From Paludibacteraceae bacterium (GTDB lineage: Bacteria; Bacteroidota; Bacteroidia; Bacteroidales; Paludibacteraceae): 64,000 nt of DNA. A program made the translations under genes and the position numbers. This document shows positions 28,401 through 38,100 of the stretch, piece by piece (position 1 is the first letter of the stretch; each line of letters begins with the position of its first letter). The notes under the pieces were generated by a model. That model was not told the DNA's origin, did no database searches, and worked only from the letters and a program-made list of their open reading frames with translations. The stretch spans positions 1-64,000 of the forward strand of contig JAFYSF010000038.1 of the NCBI GenBank assembly GCA_017559505.1, given 5' to 3'.

Positions 28401-28986
28401 AGAATTTACTTATCCTGCTCAATCTTCTGTTCAACCTGCACAAATGCGTATAATTCAATCTCGTGCTAATGAGTTTATTGTTGATGATAATAATAAATAT
28501 TCAGGTAACATGACGATTGTAGGTGTTGTTAAGAATGGTAATGTAATGGAAACAGTAGCAGAGGTTGGTGTATTTGCTGGCGCAGAATGTCGCGGAGCAA
28601 ATGTATGTGAGTCAGATGGATTGGTATTCCTTACTGTTGCTGGAGAAGGTTATGGTGACGTGCTTACATTTAAGGTTAAAATTGGTAGTGACATTTATCA
28701 AGTTAAGAAAACTATTGTTTTTGAAGATGATGCTACACTTGGTACGCTTGAAGAGCCATATATTATTCAAATTGGTGAAGAAACTAATCTTGAGGATGTA
28801 ATGATTACTTCTGCTAATGTTTATACTCATGATGGTTTACTTGTTGTTGATGGATGGAATGGAGAATATAAGGTTTATGATGCGGTGGGACGTATTGTTT
28901 ATATAGGTTCAGCTAAAGCAATTTCGCTTCCTCGTGGAGTATATATGGTTCACCTTGGTGGAGAAACTCAAAAGGTAGTTTTGTAG
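19492..28986 (+). CDS. Giant secreted multidomain protein 1 (3164 aa), LamG and T9SS sorting domain
   Basis: Signal peptide (about 1-30), then beta-rich modules with fibronectin-like character to about 615. A carboxypeptidase-regulatory-like strand set (ISGRVAYEG, about 622) leads into a LamG/concanavalin-like domain (about 650-860, with NIDEIRFWN and WAYYRCNE). More regulatory-like modules follow (about 880-1080, SFEVEGVVYYE). The core (about 1350-1800) matches no family I know; landmarks are SNGDVFVGTATNILFG (near 1491) and TRGGQTSCPYE (near 1775). Then an adhesin-like region (1800-2050), a Big_5-type domain (near 2053, VSVTFNEDIKYS), two more LamG domains (about 2120-2480), a BACON/Ig-like stretch with LPSWLSVD, two GWNW modules (about 2790-2960) and a T9SS type A sorting domain (about 3095-3164, VYDAVGRIVY, LPRGVYMV). 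Probably a cell-surface adhesin or glycan-binding protein exported by T9SS. A paralog of the same length and order follows. Confidence 0.88.
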   Translation: MKNFTFLRTLRNAIFFIALFLFVVPQKSMAYDIGFGSWNNDDLTITWDKERAAFKFTMTVYDWDGADEWADNIYISCNGKNFVYVDSWFTSSNSTAKYNIRKENNYGALYVSTSSWTSIGSSNTQFSQNENDGYRGKITFYWYPPASDLNKKLKFVLSGKTVDSDDDVYNFPGTSIEVSSTTYEYKPKIVNENWDLSTGKHKFKITELTNGNKYSHTQTWYYVETKHYGANWNLRGQIHTSTNTATPNYSVSMTELVGYTSGRWGTTALTAKQFAEGVSIRIKSETQPDNGSAPDRMSYVNSNEIHTGRTATFDDRTLTITQNNRDIKLTWEVYNPTNSTNLNTAIFAVEKYDGSKWVQIDSVPYTYSSSKYSYTYTLSDAECNKGVVTYKFRVWKKMFSKQSLWYQFMSTYETSQQIYTDYKTIASISVSPVTGKNEAIVSWKLSANGIWDSKGAYALTLTPASGSAINLTPAYDVREMKVTGLVGCVRYSVVMSQTAMSKSHYTTDAFTFLMPNTGKREITNYEVSKGYYSDNVMLSWDIPSNASDFNYFNITRTPIDGSTQAVQVAQIQHSGLTSYSYQDKAMSAGQLYNYTVEGYSQCDGSPSLGASVSDIGFSQPYATISGRVAYEGDQAVPGVTVAVTGGDNSQENYSIHFDGNSPTSHIKLPADVIDFKNNSAITFQAWINPDVNGNGAFIFSKNSTFDVILATGNKLKLYVLGSTWETGKVLTPNEWMHLTFVAQLNSDKTQSTMSYYLNGEFIGSKTFNVSKNIDTYLNDAFYVAANSQGSNGYRGNIDEIRFWNKILDAETIKNNYNAYISGREEGLWAYYRCNEVGIDKVFDQSGRNGVFNKRDGELGVMASHSTMVPSADQLSNKTVTDADGNYLINTIPYTSEGVQYNVVPLFGVHEFRPNKKPIFASPSSVVFNNVDFEDVSSFEVEGVVYYENTTMPVEGCSFYIDGNICSRDGEMVTTDVEGKFKISVPIGDHFIQVKKQGHVFANDGRFPADPNGLGARFTFEQPMKDLTFTDITKVTVAGRVVGGEVEEQKPIGLGLSKANIGQAIITLTSGYKMNMTTKTDGTSVSYEVAQDTLVYENSTSDVNSRAYVLGGDVVLAEEIVVETDPITGEFTIQLPPVEYAVKSVKIPSNTKVIFSTETISKIDASNPLYVKTDSIVDENGNTRKFEYLAALKLAYRVNPDFAVIHNNDGSFGEKTFKYTDIENPTGVDIDLYTLAEDGSVNYVFGNPVFFQNTPYTFKLRAFEEYVNMDGVEPQYDQVPLQNTVVTLINQFGTGQFVCVEGENDGKMDTTQLAENQIQLDSTGVAEYRFVAGFPNIIEPYTLGLNIKYNTNGQDLEWDQNSTFKAIVFGELPSGTNFVTSGPDKVLMILRDPAGSSSYSFYEKGVSVTEVEQDGGSFVTNNEVSTITKLGVEANTFVGSPIGFGVITEAKSNFDLEVGLNINYEYSGYGEWSTTTTATELIATSAEPDYVGSNGDVFVGTATNILFGNARSISLQRNPADSTYVISRTDVITTGTEFSTGFKYTQAYVESVLIPNLHLTRNSLLQQVSSIDGVENNTDEAIFVTTLSTDDERFGSDNFNEDVWGGKAVGKDKLSGPSYTMVLPKVLDPNKMYEDKVRWYNSQIAKWEQTLADNEEAKVKAIKERETYLKENHSFDAGVTIESSIQTCEAEAHNDAHTFESMVVAGLSTGGLIAGTGVAVTGKTTTGGRYFGYTENSEETCLTTGYVLQESGNNDALTIDVFNSPDGFGPIFSTRGGQTSCPYEGAEVTKYYEPGTEISTATMQVEIPQLTVVNAFATEVPTGKAANYTLRLENLSETDADVWFDLGVIDATNPNGAVITMDGGYLTESGRAVLVPAGGTLVKTIQLKQSDLGVLDFENIQLVLKSQCQGDPTGGFSPIADTVAISANFVPSCSDVILQINNRVLNSYTGANLQMQVKDFDRAFRNFKGVRIQYKAERDIDWKLAQEYVVDANDKTDNNILLESNSINYIFDMSNTALLPDGTYQFRAITMCDFGSGEIHNESETINVIKDMAKPMLLGNPSPANGVLTADGEVSVTFNEDIKYSSLRDVDNFIVTGRLNGYRVDHNVAMSLTTMAATTAADIDLSARDFAFNLWINYSVAGTIIKHGLASSSFEVSVNNAGNLVVTINGKSYVSTAVLPTDKWLFLSVSYRYASGASALTAHYANDATSVELFMNKLVADYYGNGPLTVGGNLTAKVHELTLWNNAREFAVAQSEMYEAKRPSTPNLIGYWRMDEGHGSVAEDCVRNRHISLPASNTWYIAGENNALSLNGAQYVAMNIATVAPYSTEDFMFELWFRGGDVNKGATLFTNSKDFGVAFDAEGKLHLSTLNSYVITNSVNYLDNQWHHLAINSLRNGATILYVDGVAIKQVASVGMATIASDRLIIGADRRHPANDANGWEYVNYFTGDIDEVRLWNASLTADYIRDNMYSRMKAEAEGLVAYYPFEKTAVNEYNQAEVVFDLADHSSNNMGDLETEALVSQLSTTNTPALKVAPELQNVAFSFVASERKVVININEEADIIEGTTLQFTVRDVYDLNNNLSVPVIWTAYVQRNLLVWGEDRVEIEKQSLESRTFTVEIINKGANTEYWYLNNLPSWLSVDSESGNLNPLSSLNLNFTVSQSLPIGSYEEVIYLVGNNNIYEPFVVRVNVVGENPSWDVNPDDFAHSMSMIGQLQIVGVTSEDVNDKVAAFIDNQCVGVASPIYNARYDAYFIMLNIYSDENNKPVSFKVWDASTGNVYPSVETSSKVVFTSDALVGNMNSPFIWNAKDLLEQSINMNRGWNWNSIYVKPESNAVEDVLGSVASVVEIAKSKASYTVYGNNAWRGDLTDMNVGKMYKIKMRNATALSIVGEQVDPAAENIVVKPGWNWIGYTASFNMSIADAFADLDPQDGDVVKSKTDFAMYHSYEWIGTLTTLAPGFGYMYYSTTSEEKEFTYPAQSSVQPAQMRIIQSRANEFIVDDNNKYSGNMTIVGVVKNGNVMETVAEVGVFAGAECRGANVCESDGLVFLTVAGEGYGDVLTFKVKIGSDIYQVKKTIVFEDDATLGTLEEPYIIQIGEETNLEDVMITSANVYTHDGLLVVDGWNGEYKVYDAVGRIVYIGSAKAISLPRGVYMVHLGGETQKVVL

Positions 28987-29008
28987 AATTACAATTTGAA
29001 ATAATATT

Positions 29009-29041
29009 AAAAGAGACGCAATATTTTGCGTCTCTTTTTTT
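29009..29041 (+). terminator. Terminator between the two giant genes
   Basis: AAAGAGACGCAA (29010-29021) pairs with TTGCGTCTCTTT around a 4-base loop, followed by a run of T. It should separate transcription of the two giants, but I see no clear TAnnTTTG promoter in the remaining 88 bp before the second one. Confidence 0.85.
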
Positions 29042-29128
29042 GTATGGGTGTGATAATATTCATTTTGGCATATTTTATGAATTGTTTTTTGTTGAAATAT
29101 CTTTTTATTAACTTTAAAAAACAATGGT

Positions 29129-32100
29129 ATGAAACAATTTTTACGTTTGTTTTGTGTTACTCGGGGATTTGCTTTTGTGGTAATTCTTGGGCTATGGGTG
29201 TTTTCGCATAATATGTATGCGTATAATACTGAAATTCACCTTAATTGGGGTGAAGATGCAAATTATAAATGGTTGGAGGAGAGGGCTGCAATGGAGTTTA
29301 CATTTACGATTTGGAATGGTAATTTCAACGATGATTGGGTTGATTATATTGAAGTTTCGTATGGTGATGATGTGGTTTTTAGGGTAGAAGGTTTTCGAGA
29401 AAGCGAATCTTATACTCGTCATGCATTAGAATTCAAGAAGTTGGCGTCATCAGGGCGACTTTATGCAAATAGTTATGGTAGTTATGATGGTACTACCTCT
29501 GCATGGACAGAAATCAGTGCAGAAGGGAAAATAATATATTGGGCATCAAATGGTTCGACGGGAGATGACAACAAAGGGGTAGCTACAATATATTGGTACC
29601 CAAACGAGGATTGTTTAAATAAAAAACGAGCACTTAGATTGACTGCTAAGATTGTAGATAGTGGGATTTTAGACAATAGCGATAATTTTGATGACACAGA
29701 ACTTGCGGTGAAGATGTCGCCTTTGATGTATGAGATTGGAACTATTAGTTTTGATGGATATAATTCATCTAATGGAGTCTATTCAGTTTTGCTAAAAGAT
29801 TTTATTAATGGCGATAAGTATAGCCAAACAAATGCAAAAATAGAGTTGAAAACATCGTTGGATAATTCAAATTGGTACACCCAAAGTATATATGAGGTGT
29901 CCAATCAAAGTGAATTTTCTCATACTTTTTCAAATTTGGAATATATAAAGTATCCTAATGGAAAAAGTAATGGTGAGGTTGGTTATAAAAAATTTGCAGA
30001 AGGAGTTTATTTGAAATTGGACCAAACATTCGACCCCGATAAAGGTTCTGGTGATTATGTGCAAATTGCAACCATTTCGCAAAGGACTGAAAAGATAGCC
30101 GTGTTATCAAATAATGATTTGCAGATAGAGCATACTAAAGATAATCAATTAGTTTTTTCGTGGAATGTATATTTGCCGTCATCCTCTGAAGATGTATATA
30201 ATAATTGGGTTATAGAGCGGAAGGATGGTTTAGGGTGGTGTGTTATTGGTGATGACATTCGTTGTAAAAATGGTGCTAATACCTTCGAGTATCAATTAGA
30301 AATCAATCTGGATGGCGCAGTGAAAAATGACATTTATCGTGTGCGCAATACTCGATTTGCTGAAGGTGTTTGGGCTGAATATATGTGTACAAATGAGAAA
30401 AGTATAACATATTATCCGTATTATCAGAAATTTAACTCTATTCATGCAACTATTAATTCAGACAAGTCTGCTACAATTAGTTGGACTTTGTCTAATTTAG
30501 GCATTTGGAGCAACTCCGTTTCACTATCTTTGCAGTATTATCTTGGGAATGAATTGCAAAATACAGTTTCTTTAAGTAATAATGCACGTAGTTATGTGTT
30601 GAAAAATCTAGAAGATTGTAGTGCTTATACCGTATTAGTAATCGCTTCAGATGTGGATATTAATTATGCGGATACGATTGTTACCCATTTTGTTACTCCT
30701 GATGCTATGGGGCATGAAATAAAAAATTTTGATGCAACAAGGGGTTATTATAATAACAAGGTGAAAGTGAGGTGGGAAGTTCCCAAGGGAAATAGTTTTA
30801 CATCCTTTAAGCTTATGCGACGAGCCACTGGTAGCGATGAGGATGTTTTTGTTGATGAATTAGGGTTCAATCCTGATATAACCATTTATTCTTATGAAGA
30901 TTTTGATGTTGATCCAGGTGTTGTTTATTCTTATACAGTTATAGGTTATACTAAGTGTCAAGAAAATTTGAATGGAGTAGATGCGTTGGGTGCGTCTAAA
31001 AAGAGTTATGGTTTTGCACAATCTTATGCGTCTGTGTCTGGGCGAGTTTGTTTTGATGCCAATCAAGGTGAGGGTGGTGTCGATATTGCTGTTGTTGGAG
31101 CGGATGATTATAATGAAAACTATTCTTTGTGTTTTGATGGTAGTAGAAATGCTTATTTAAGTTTGCCTGATGATGTGATTGATTTTAGCGAAACAAATAT
31201 GATTACCCTACAAGCTTATGTGCATCCTATTGATAGTGGCAATAGAACATTGGCTCTCTTTTCGTTGAAAGATATTTTTGAAATATCGTTAGACCCATTG
31301 GTTGATGTAAAAGGATTTTTTGGATTAAGAAGTAATTTCTTAGAACCCGGAGTTTATATTGATACGTTAGAAGAGGGTAGTTGGCAGCATATAACATGGG
31401 CTATAGAAATTGATTCTATAACTAAAGTTGTTCGATCGAATTATTATAGAGATGGGTGCTTGAAAAAAACACAGTTGTTGAATGTTTTAGGATTGGATTC
31501 TTTGGTTAATAATCAGGATTCTGTGTTTTTTATCGGGGCTTATTCTGATACGACAAAAAATTTTAAGGGATATATTGATGAAGTGCGTGTGTGGAATACT
31601 GTTTTGGATTATTCGACTATAGCAAAAACTTATAATAGATATATTTCGGGTCGAGAGTCTAACTTGCGAGCCTATTATCGTTGTAATGAGCCGTCAATTA
31701 ATGTTGTTTTTGATATTTCGAGTAAAGAAAATCAATTTAGTAATAAGGATGGGTATTTAGGCGTAGGCGTAACGCATAGTGCTGTTGTCATTCCATCAAC
31801 CCAACAATTAGCGAATAAGACTGTTACCGATGCCGATGGCAATTATATCATAAATACAATTTCCTATCCATCGGATGGAGTACAATGCAATGTTATTCCT
31901 TTATTAGGAGTTCATGAGTTTAGTCCTTCTCAAAAGCCTATATATATTTCTTCTTCGTCACGAGTGTTTAATAATGTCGATTTTGTCGATAAATCATCAT
32001 TTGAAGTAAAAGGTAAGGTTTATTATGAAAATAGTGATTATCCTGTTGCAGGCTGTCAGGTTAAGGTCGATGGAGTTACGTGTGTGATGAATGAAAAACC

Positions 32101-35100
32101 GGTTCTTACAAGTGCAGAAGGTGAATTTACAATTCAAGTCCCAATTGGAGAACATTATATTGAGGTTGTGCGCGAAGGTCATATTTTTGAATATAATGGT
32201 CGTTATCCTGCCGATACATTAGGTGTGGGTTTGAAGTTTGATTTTCAGAAACCGATTAGCAATTTAACTTTTACAGATATAACAAAGGCTACGATTGTAG
32301 GTCGAGTATCGGGTGGTTCTATTGAGTCCAACAAGCGATATGGAGGCAGATTGAGTGAAAATAATATTGGTGTGGCAGAAATAGTTTTAGAAGCACCTGA
32401 GCTGTATAGTCTTAATTCTAGAAAAGTAGTTAAAGAAACAGCGACTTATTTCGAGGTGAATTCAGATTCGATAGAATGTGATAATGCTTGCAACGATATT
32501 AATTCGAGAGCTTATATTGGTGGTGGCGACAAATCTAATCTAATTACTATTTATACTGATACTTTTACAGGCGAATTTGCAGTGCAAGTTCCTCCTATTC
32601 AGTATAAGGTACGCTCAATTACTATTCCTTCCAATAAGGATGTCAATTTTGATGAATCTATATTAGGTGATATTGATGCTCGAAGTGTGCGCTCCGTGTC
32701 TATTGACACCATTGTCAATCTGATTGATTCAATGCCTGATATCAAAACATTGTCGTATGTTGCTGATTTGAATGTGGTTTATCGCTCTAAGCCAGTGTTT
32801 AATGTAAAACAATTAAATTGCGATGTGGGTGTGTTTGGCGAGTCTTTGTATGAGTATATCGACGAAATCCTGAAAGATACAGCTTCTATTGACCTTTATA
32901 CTGTAGATTCTATTACTGGCGAAGTTGTATATGCGTTTGATTATCCGATATTTGAGCAAGGAGAGGAATATACTTTGGAGTTCGAGGGTTATGAGGAATA
33001 TGTTAATTATGATGTTGCTAGTAATCCTGTTGTTAGAAAAGTGCCATTAGAAGATGCGTTGGTAACTATAACAAATGAGTTTAGTGTTGAGCAAGCTATA
33101 GATACAGCCACATATCAGTTGTGGCCTGAGTTGGCATCCAATCAATTGTATCTTGATACTGTTGGAAAAGGTAAATATACTTTTATTGTAGGATTTCCTA
33201 ACCTTAGTGCGCCACACACCTATGGGGTGAATATCGATTATAGTGTGGATGGCGTGAAGTATCAGTGGCAAGAAAAACCTTTAGAGGCTATTATTTTAGG
33301 TAATATACAAAGTGGTAATCAATTTGTTACAGGAGGTCCTGATGTTGTAACTATGATTTTGCGCGACCCTCCAGGCTCTCAGTCATATAGTTATTTCGAT
33401 GAAGGAACAAAAGCTGTATCGACTTTTCATGTTAGTCCAAGTATTTCGGGTGGAATAAACCTCTCTTTTACGCGTCACAAGGGAGTATATTATCAGGTTA
33501 AAAATGGCACTTTTGCAGGTATTGGTGGTGGTACTTATGTGCAAACAATGACTAGAGAATATGAAGCATCAGTAGATAAAGAGCATAGTATTGGAATCAA
33601 TTTGTCGGGTAATTATCAGTATACAAATGTTGAAACCGAGGTAAAACACAAAAAAGTTTCTACTTCTTCGGGTATAGGATATATTGGGGCAAGTGGCGAT
33701 GTATTTATTGGATGTGCTACCAATCTCTTGTTTGGCGAAGCTCGTGAGGTAGTAATCCAAAAAGGGAAAGATGGTGGATATAATGTCGGTGTGCGTGATG
33801 CTATTAGTATAGGCGAAAGATTTACGACCACGTTTCAATATACACAATCATATATCGAGGGTTCTTTAATTCCTAATTTGAAAAAATTGCGTAATAGCTT
33901 GTTGAATACAGTGGCAGATACGGCATTGATTATCGAGAATACAACTGATAAGGCGATTTATGTAACAGAGTTGACTACCGACGACCCTAATTTTGGTCAA
34001 GATGGCACTTATAAAGTAATTTATCCTAAAGGTACGAGTATGGGCGATACAATCTCTGCAATCAATGGAAATATCGATTGTTGGGTGAATAATTTGAGAT
34101 TAAATGAAGAAGAAAAAGTGCATGCTATACGTAATAGTTATGGTGATTATGAGGGTGAGTATGAAAAATTCAATTATTCGTTTGATTCTGGTACTTCAAT
34201 CAGTGATTCAAAGCAAGTCTCAAATGATACGACCAATGGAGGTGGTGCTGGTATAGATATACCTTATAGGTACACTCGTAAATTTGTTGGGCAACTTAAC
34301 AATCAAAAATATGGTACAGTTGTCTCAATATCGCTTAATGCAAAGGTTGCATTCTCCGGGAGTGATACAAAAAGTCATACCACAACTACTGGTTTCGTAC
34401 TTACCGATACCGATTTCCAAAATGCTTATACTGTTGATGTAATTGTGCCGAATAGAACGGATAGAAGCCCGATATTTTATACCCGAGCAGGTCAAACTTC
34501 TTGTCCGTATGCAGATGAGGCGAGAACAAAATATTTCGAACCGGGAAAACATAAACTTGCCGAAAAAACAATGCAAATTGAAGTGCCTCAGATACGTGTC
34601 GAGAATGCTACTGCAATAAATGTCCCTGTAGGTGAGGCTGCAAGATATAAATTATTTTTGTCTAATAATTCCGAAATAAATGCTGATCGTTATTTTAATC
34701 TTTGTGTTCTTGATGAAACAAATCCTCATGGGGCTTATTTATCTATAGATGGAGTGTCTATTCTCGAAGAGCATTCTATTCGTATTCGAGCGGGCGAAAA
34801 TGGAACAATGGAAAAAACTCTTCAACTGCTTCAAACCGACCGAGGTATATTGGAATATGATAGTATTGCTGTTGTTCTCAAGTCGCAATGCCAAGGCAAT
34901 CTGGTAGCTTCTCGAATTATTGCTGATACGATATATGTTCATGCTTCATTCATTCCTTCATGTAGTAATATATCGTTGCAAATCGAGGATAATGTGCTGA
35001 ATTCGTCGGTCAAAGGTTCTATTTTGCCGATAGTTATCAGAGATTATAATATTAATTATACAAGTTTGAAAGGTGTTCGTTTGCAGTATAAAGCCGAGCG

Positions 35101-38100
35101 CGACAATGCTTGGACTCTATTAGGCGAATGGTTACTTTCTCCAGAAGGAAAGCCTGAGGCTAATCTCCTTAATTCAAGCGAAATTAGTTATAATTTCGAC
35201 ATGTCAGATAATGCATTCTATCCTGATGGTGTTTATCAATTTCGTGCCGTAACCATTTGCTCGGGCGATATTTATAACGAGAGTGAAGTAGTGTCTGTTA
35301 TCAAGGATGTAACTCCACCCGCATTATTAGGTTCTCCTCTTCCTTCCAATGGCATTCTTGGGGTTTCTAATGAGGTTTCTGTGGCGTTCAACGAAGATAT
35401 TAAATATTCACAATTGACTGATACTCGTAATTTTATTGTTGAAGGTCGTTTGAATGGTTATAAGGTTGACCATTCTGTCGCTATGCAACTGATAGCTCCT
35501 GCTATTGCTTTGACCGAGGCGGATTTTTCGACTAATAAAAATTCGTTTGCAATCAATCTTTGGTTGAATTATTCTAAGCCTGGCAATATTCTTTCTTTTG
35601 GTTCTGCTAAGAATAAATTTGTGATTGGTATCAATGATTCTCAACAGTTCATGATGTCAATTAGCGATACTAATGTTTGTACCTCTACGTCTGTATTGCC
35701 TAAGGATAAATGGTTGTTCTTGTCGGTTGTGTATGATACTATTGATGGTGGTCATATCTATGCCAATTATGTTTCTGATGTATCGAATGTCGAGTTGTTG
35801 AATGTTGCCAATGTGGGTCAATATTCTGGTCGAGGTGTTATGACTTTGGGTGGCGGCATTACTGCTGCCATGCACGAGTTGTCTATATGGAATTATCCTC
35901 GTTCGTGGGAAGATGCACAATCCAGCATGTATGATTCTAAAATTGTAGGCTCTGTTGGTTTAGTTGGTTATTGGCGTATGGATGAGGGCGAAGGCTCTAT
36001 TTGTGAGGATATTGCACGTGGTCGTCATTTCGTATTGCCAAGTGAGAATGCTTGGTATTTTAAGAACGAAAATATCGCCGTTTCATTGGATGGTAAAGTT
36101 GCTATGGGCTTAGATATTTCAATGGCATCGCCTAAGCCTACCGATGATTATATGTTGGAACTTTGGTTCCGTGGCGAAAAACAAGAAAGCGCAACAACTT
36201 TGTTGTCGAATGGTTTGGGTTACAAAGTTGGATTTGATGCTGAAGGGCATTTAATGTTCAATAATCAAATTCTTAACTCTCAACTTTCAATTCTCAACTC
36301 CCAATGGCACCATTTGGCAATCAATTATCTCTATAATGGCATGGCGACATTCTATGTCGATGGCAATGTGGTGGGGCAAATCTCTATTGCCTCAATGCCT
36401 CCTCTTGCGTCTGATAGGTTGATTATTGGGGCTGAGCGTTACCATGCAAGTGATTCTATTTCGCAATGGTCTTATGGCAAATTCTTTATTGGCGATATTG
36501 ATGAGCTTCGTCTTTGGAAGGCTTCGCTTACTGCCGATTATATTCGCCATCAATATCGTACTCGTTTGTATGGCGATGAAAATGGACTTGTGGCATACTA
36601 TCCGTTCGAACGCACTGTGCTCGACGATTTTTCTCAACCTGTTGTAAATCTCGATTTTACTGATTATGTAACCGATTCGTTGACAATGGATTTTGTTTCA
36701 TCAACAGCATTGCCCAATTCCTTTATTCCTCTAAAATCCGAGGTCGCTCCTTCGCTTCGCGAGGTCCGATTGCTTCAAAATGTCGATTTCTCGTTTGTCG
36801 CCTCTGAGCGTAAGATTATTATCAATCTCGAAGAGAATGCCGATATCGTCGAGGGTGCTACTATTCAATTCACCGTGCGCGATGTCGAGGATTTGAATGG
36901 CAATGTAGCAAATCCTATCAGTTGGACAGCCTATGTCAATCGCAATCATCTCAAATGGTTGAAAAAATCACACCAGGCCGAAGTGCTTGTTTCCACATCT
37001 CACGATTTTACTGTTAGAATAATTAATTATAGTGGCAAAATCGAGCAATGGCAGTTGCTCAATCTCCCTTCTTGGCTCTCTGTTGATGTCGATTATGGCG
37101 AGTTGAGTCCACTTGCAGCGCAAGAGTTGTCTTTCTCTGTTAGCGAATCGTTGCCTATTGGCGATTATGAAACCGTTGTCTATCTTGTTGGTAATAACAA
37201 TGTTTATGAGCCTTTTGTGATCAATGTTTCGGTCGTAGGTCAAAGACCTGATTGGCACATCAATCCGCTCGACTATAAGTTTTCTATGTCTATTATTGGT
37301 CAACTTCGTGTCGATAATCTCGTTTCTGAGGACGAAGACGATATTGTTGGCGCATTCATTGGTGAGCAATGCGTAGGCGTGGCATCTCCTGTCTATCTTG
37401 CTCGCTATGATGCCTATTATGTGATGCTCGACCTCTTTACCAATGATTTTGGTGCGATAACATTCCGTGTCTATGATGCCAGCACGGGCAATGTCTATGC
37501 AAAAGTCGAAGTTCCCCAACCTATTACGTTCGAGAGCGACCATATCATCGGCAGTATCGACGAGCCATTGATTTTTAACACATTAAATTCTTTAGTGCAA
37601 AGGATTAATTTGAATCGCAATTGGTCGTGGACCTCTTTCTATGTCGATATGCGAGGCAAAAAAGCCAAAGATATCATTTCCGATTACACCTCGTTTATAT
37701 CTCTTATTAAGAGTAAAGACGCTAGTCTCGTAGTCGAAAATGGCTCAATGATAGGGCAGAATTTCGATATCAACGTGGGCGATGCTTATGCTATAAAAAC
37801 TACTAAAGAGGTCGATTTCGACGTGGTAGGCACTAAAGTCAATCCTAACGATTATCAAATATCAATCGATTCTGGATGGACATGGATTGGCTACACCCCA
37901 TCATTCAACACCTCAGTGCTTGATGCTTTTGCCGACCTCATTCCTCTTTCGGGCGACATTGTCAAGTCTCAAACTCATTTTGCTATCTACGATGGCTACG
38001 ATTGGATTGGCTCTCTTCAGCTCATGGAGTCGAGCAAGGGCTATAAATATAAATCATCTGTCGCAGGACGCACATTTACCTATCCGTCCGTAGCTTTGAA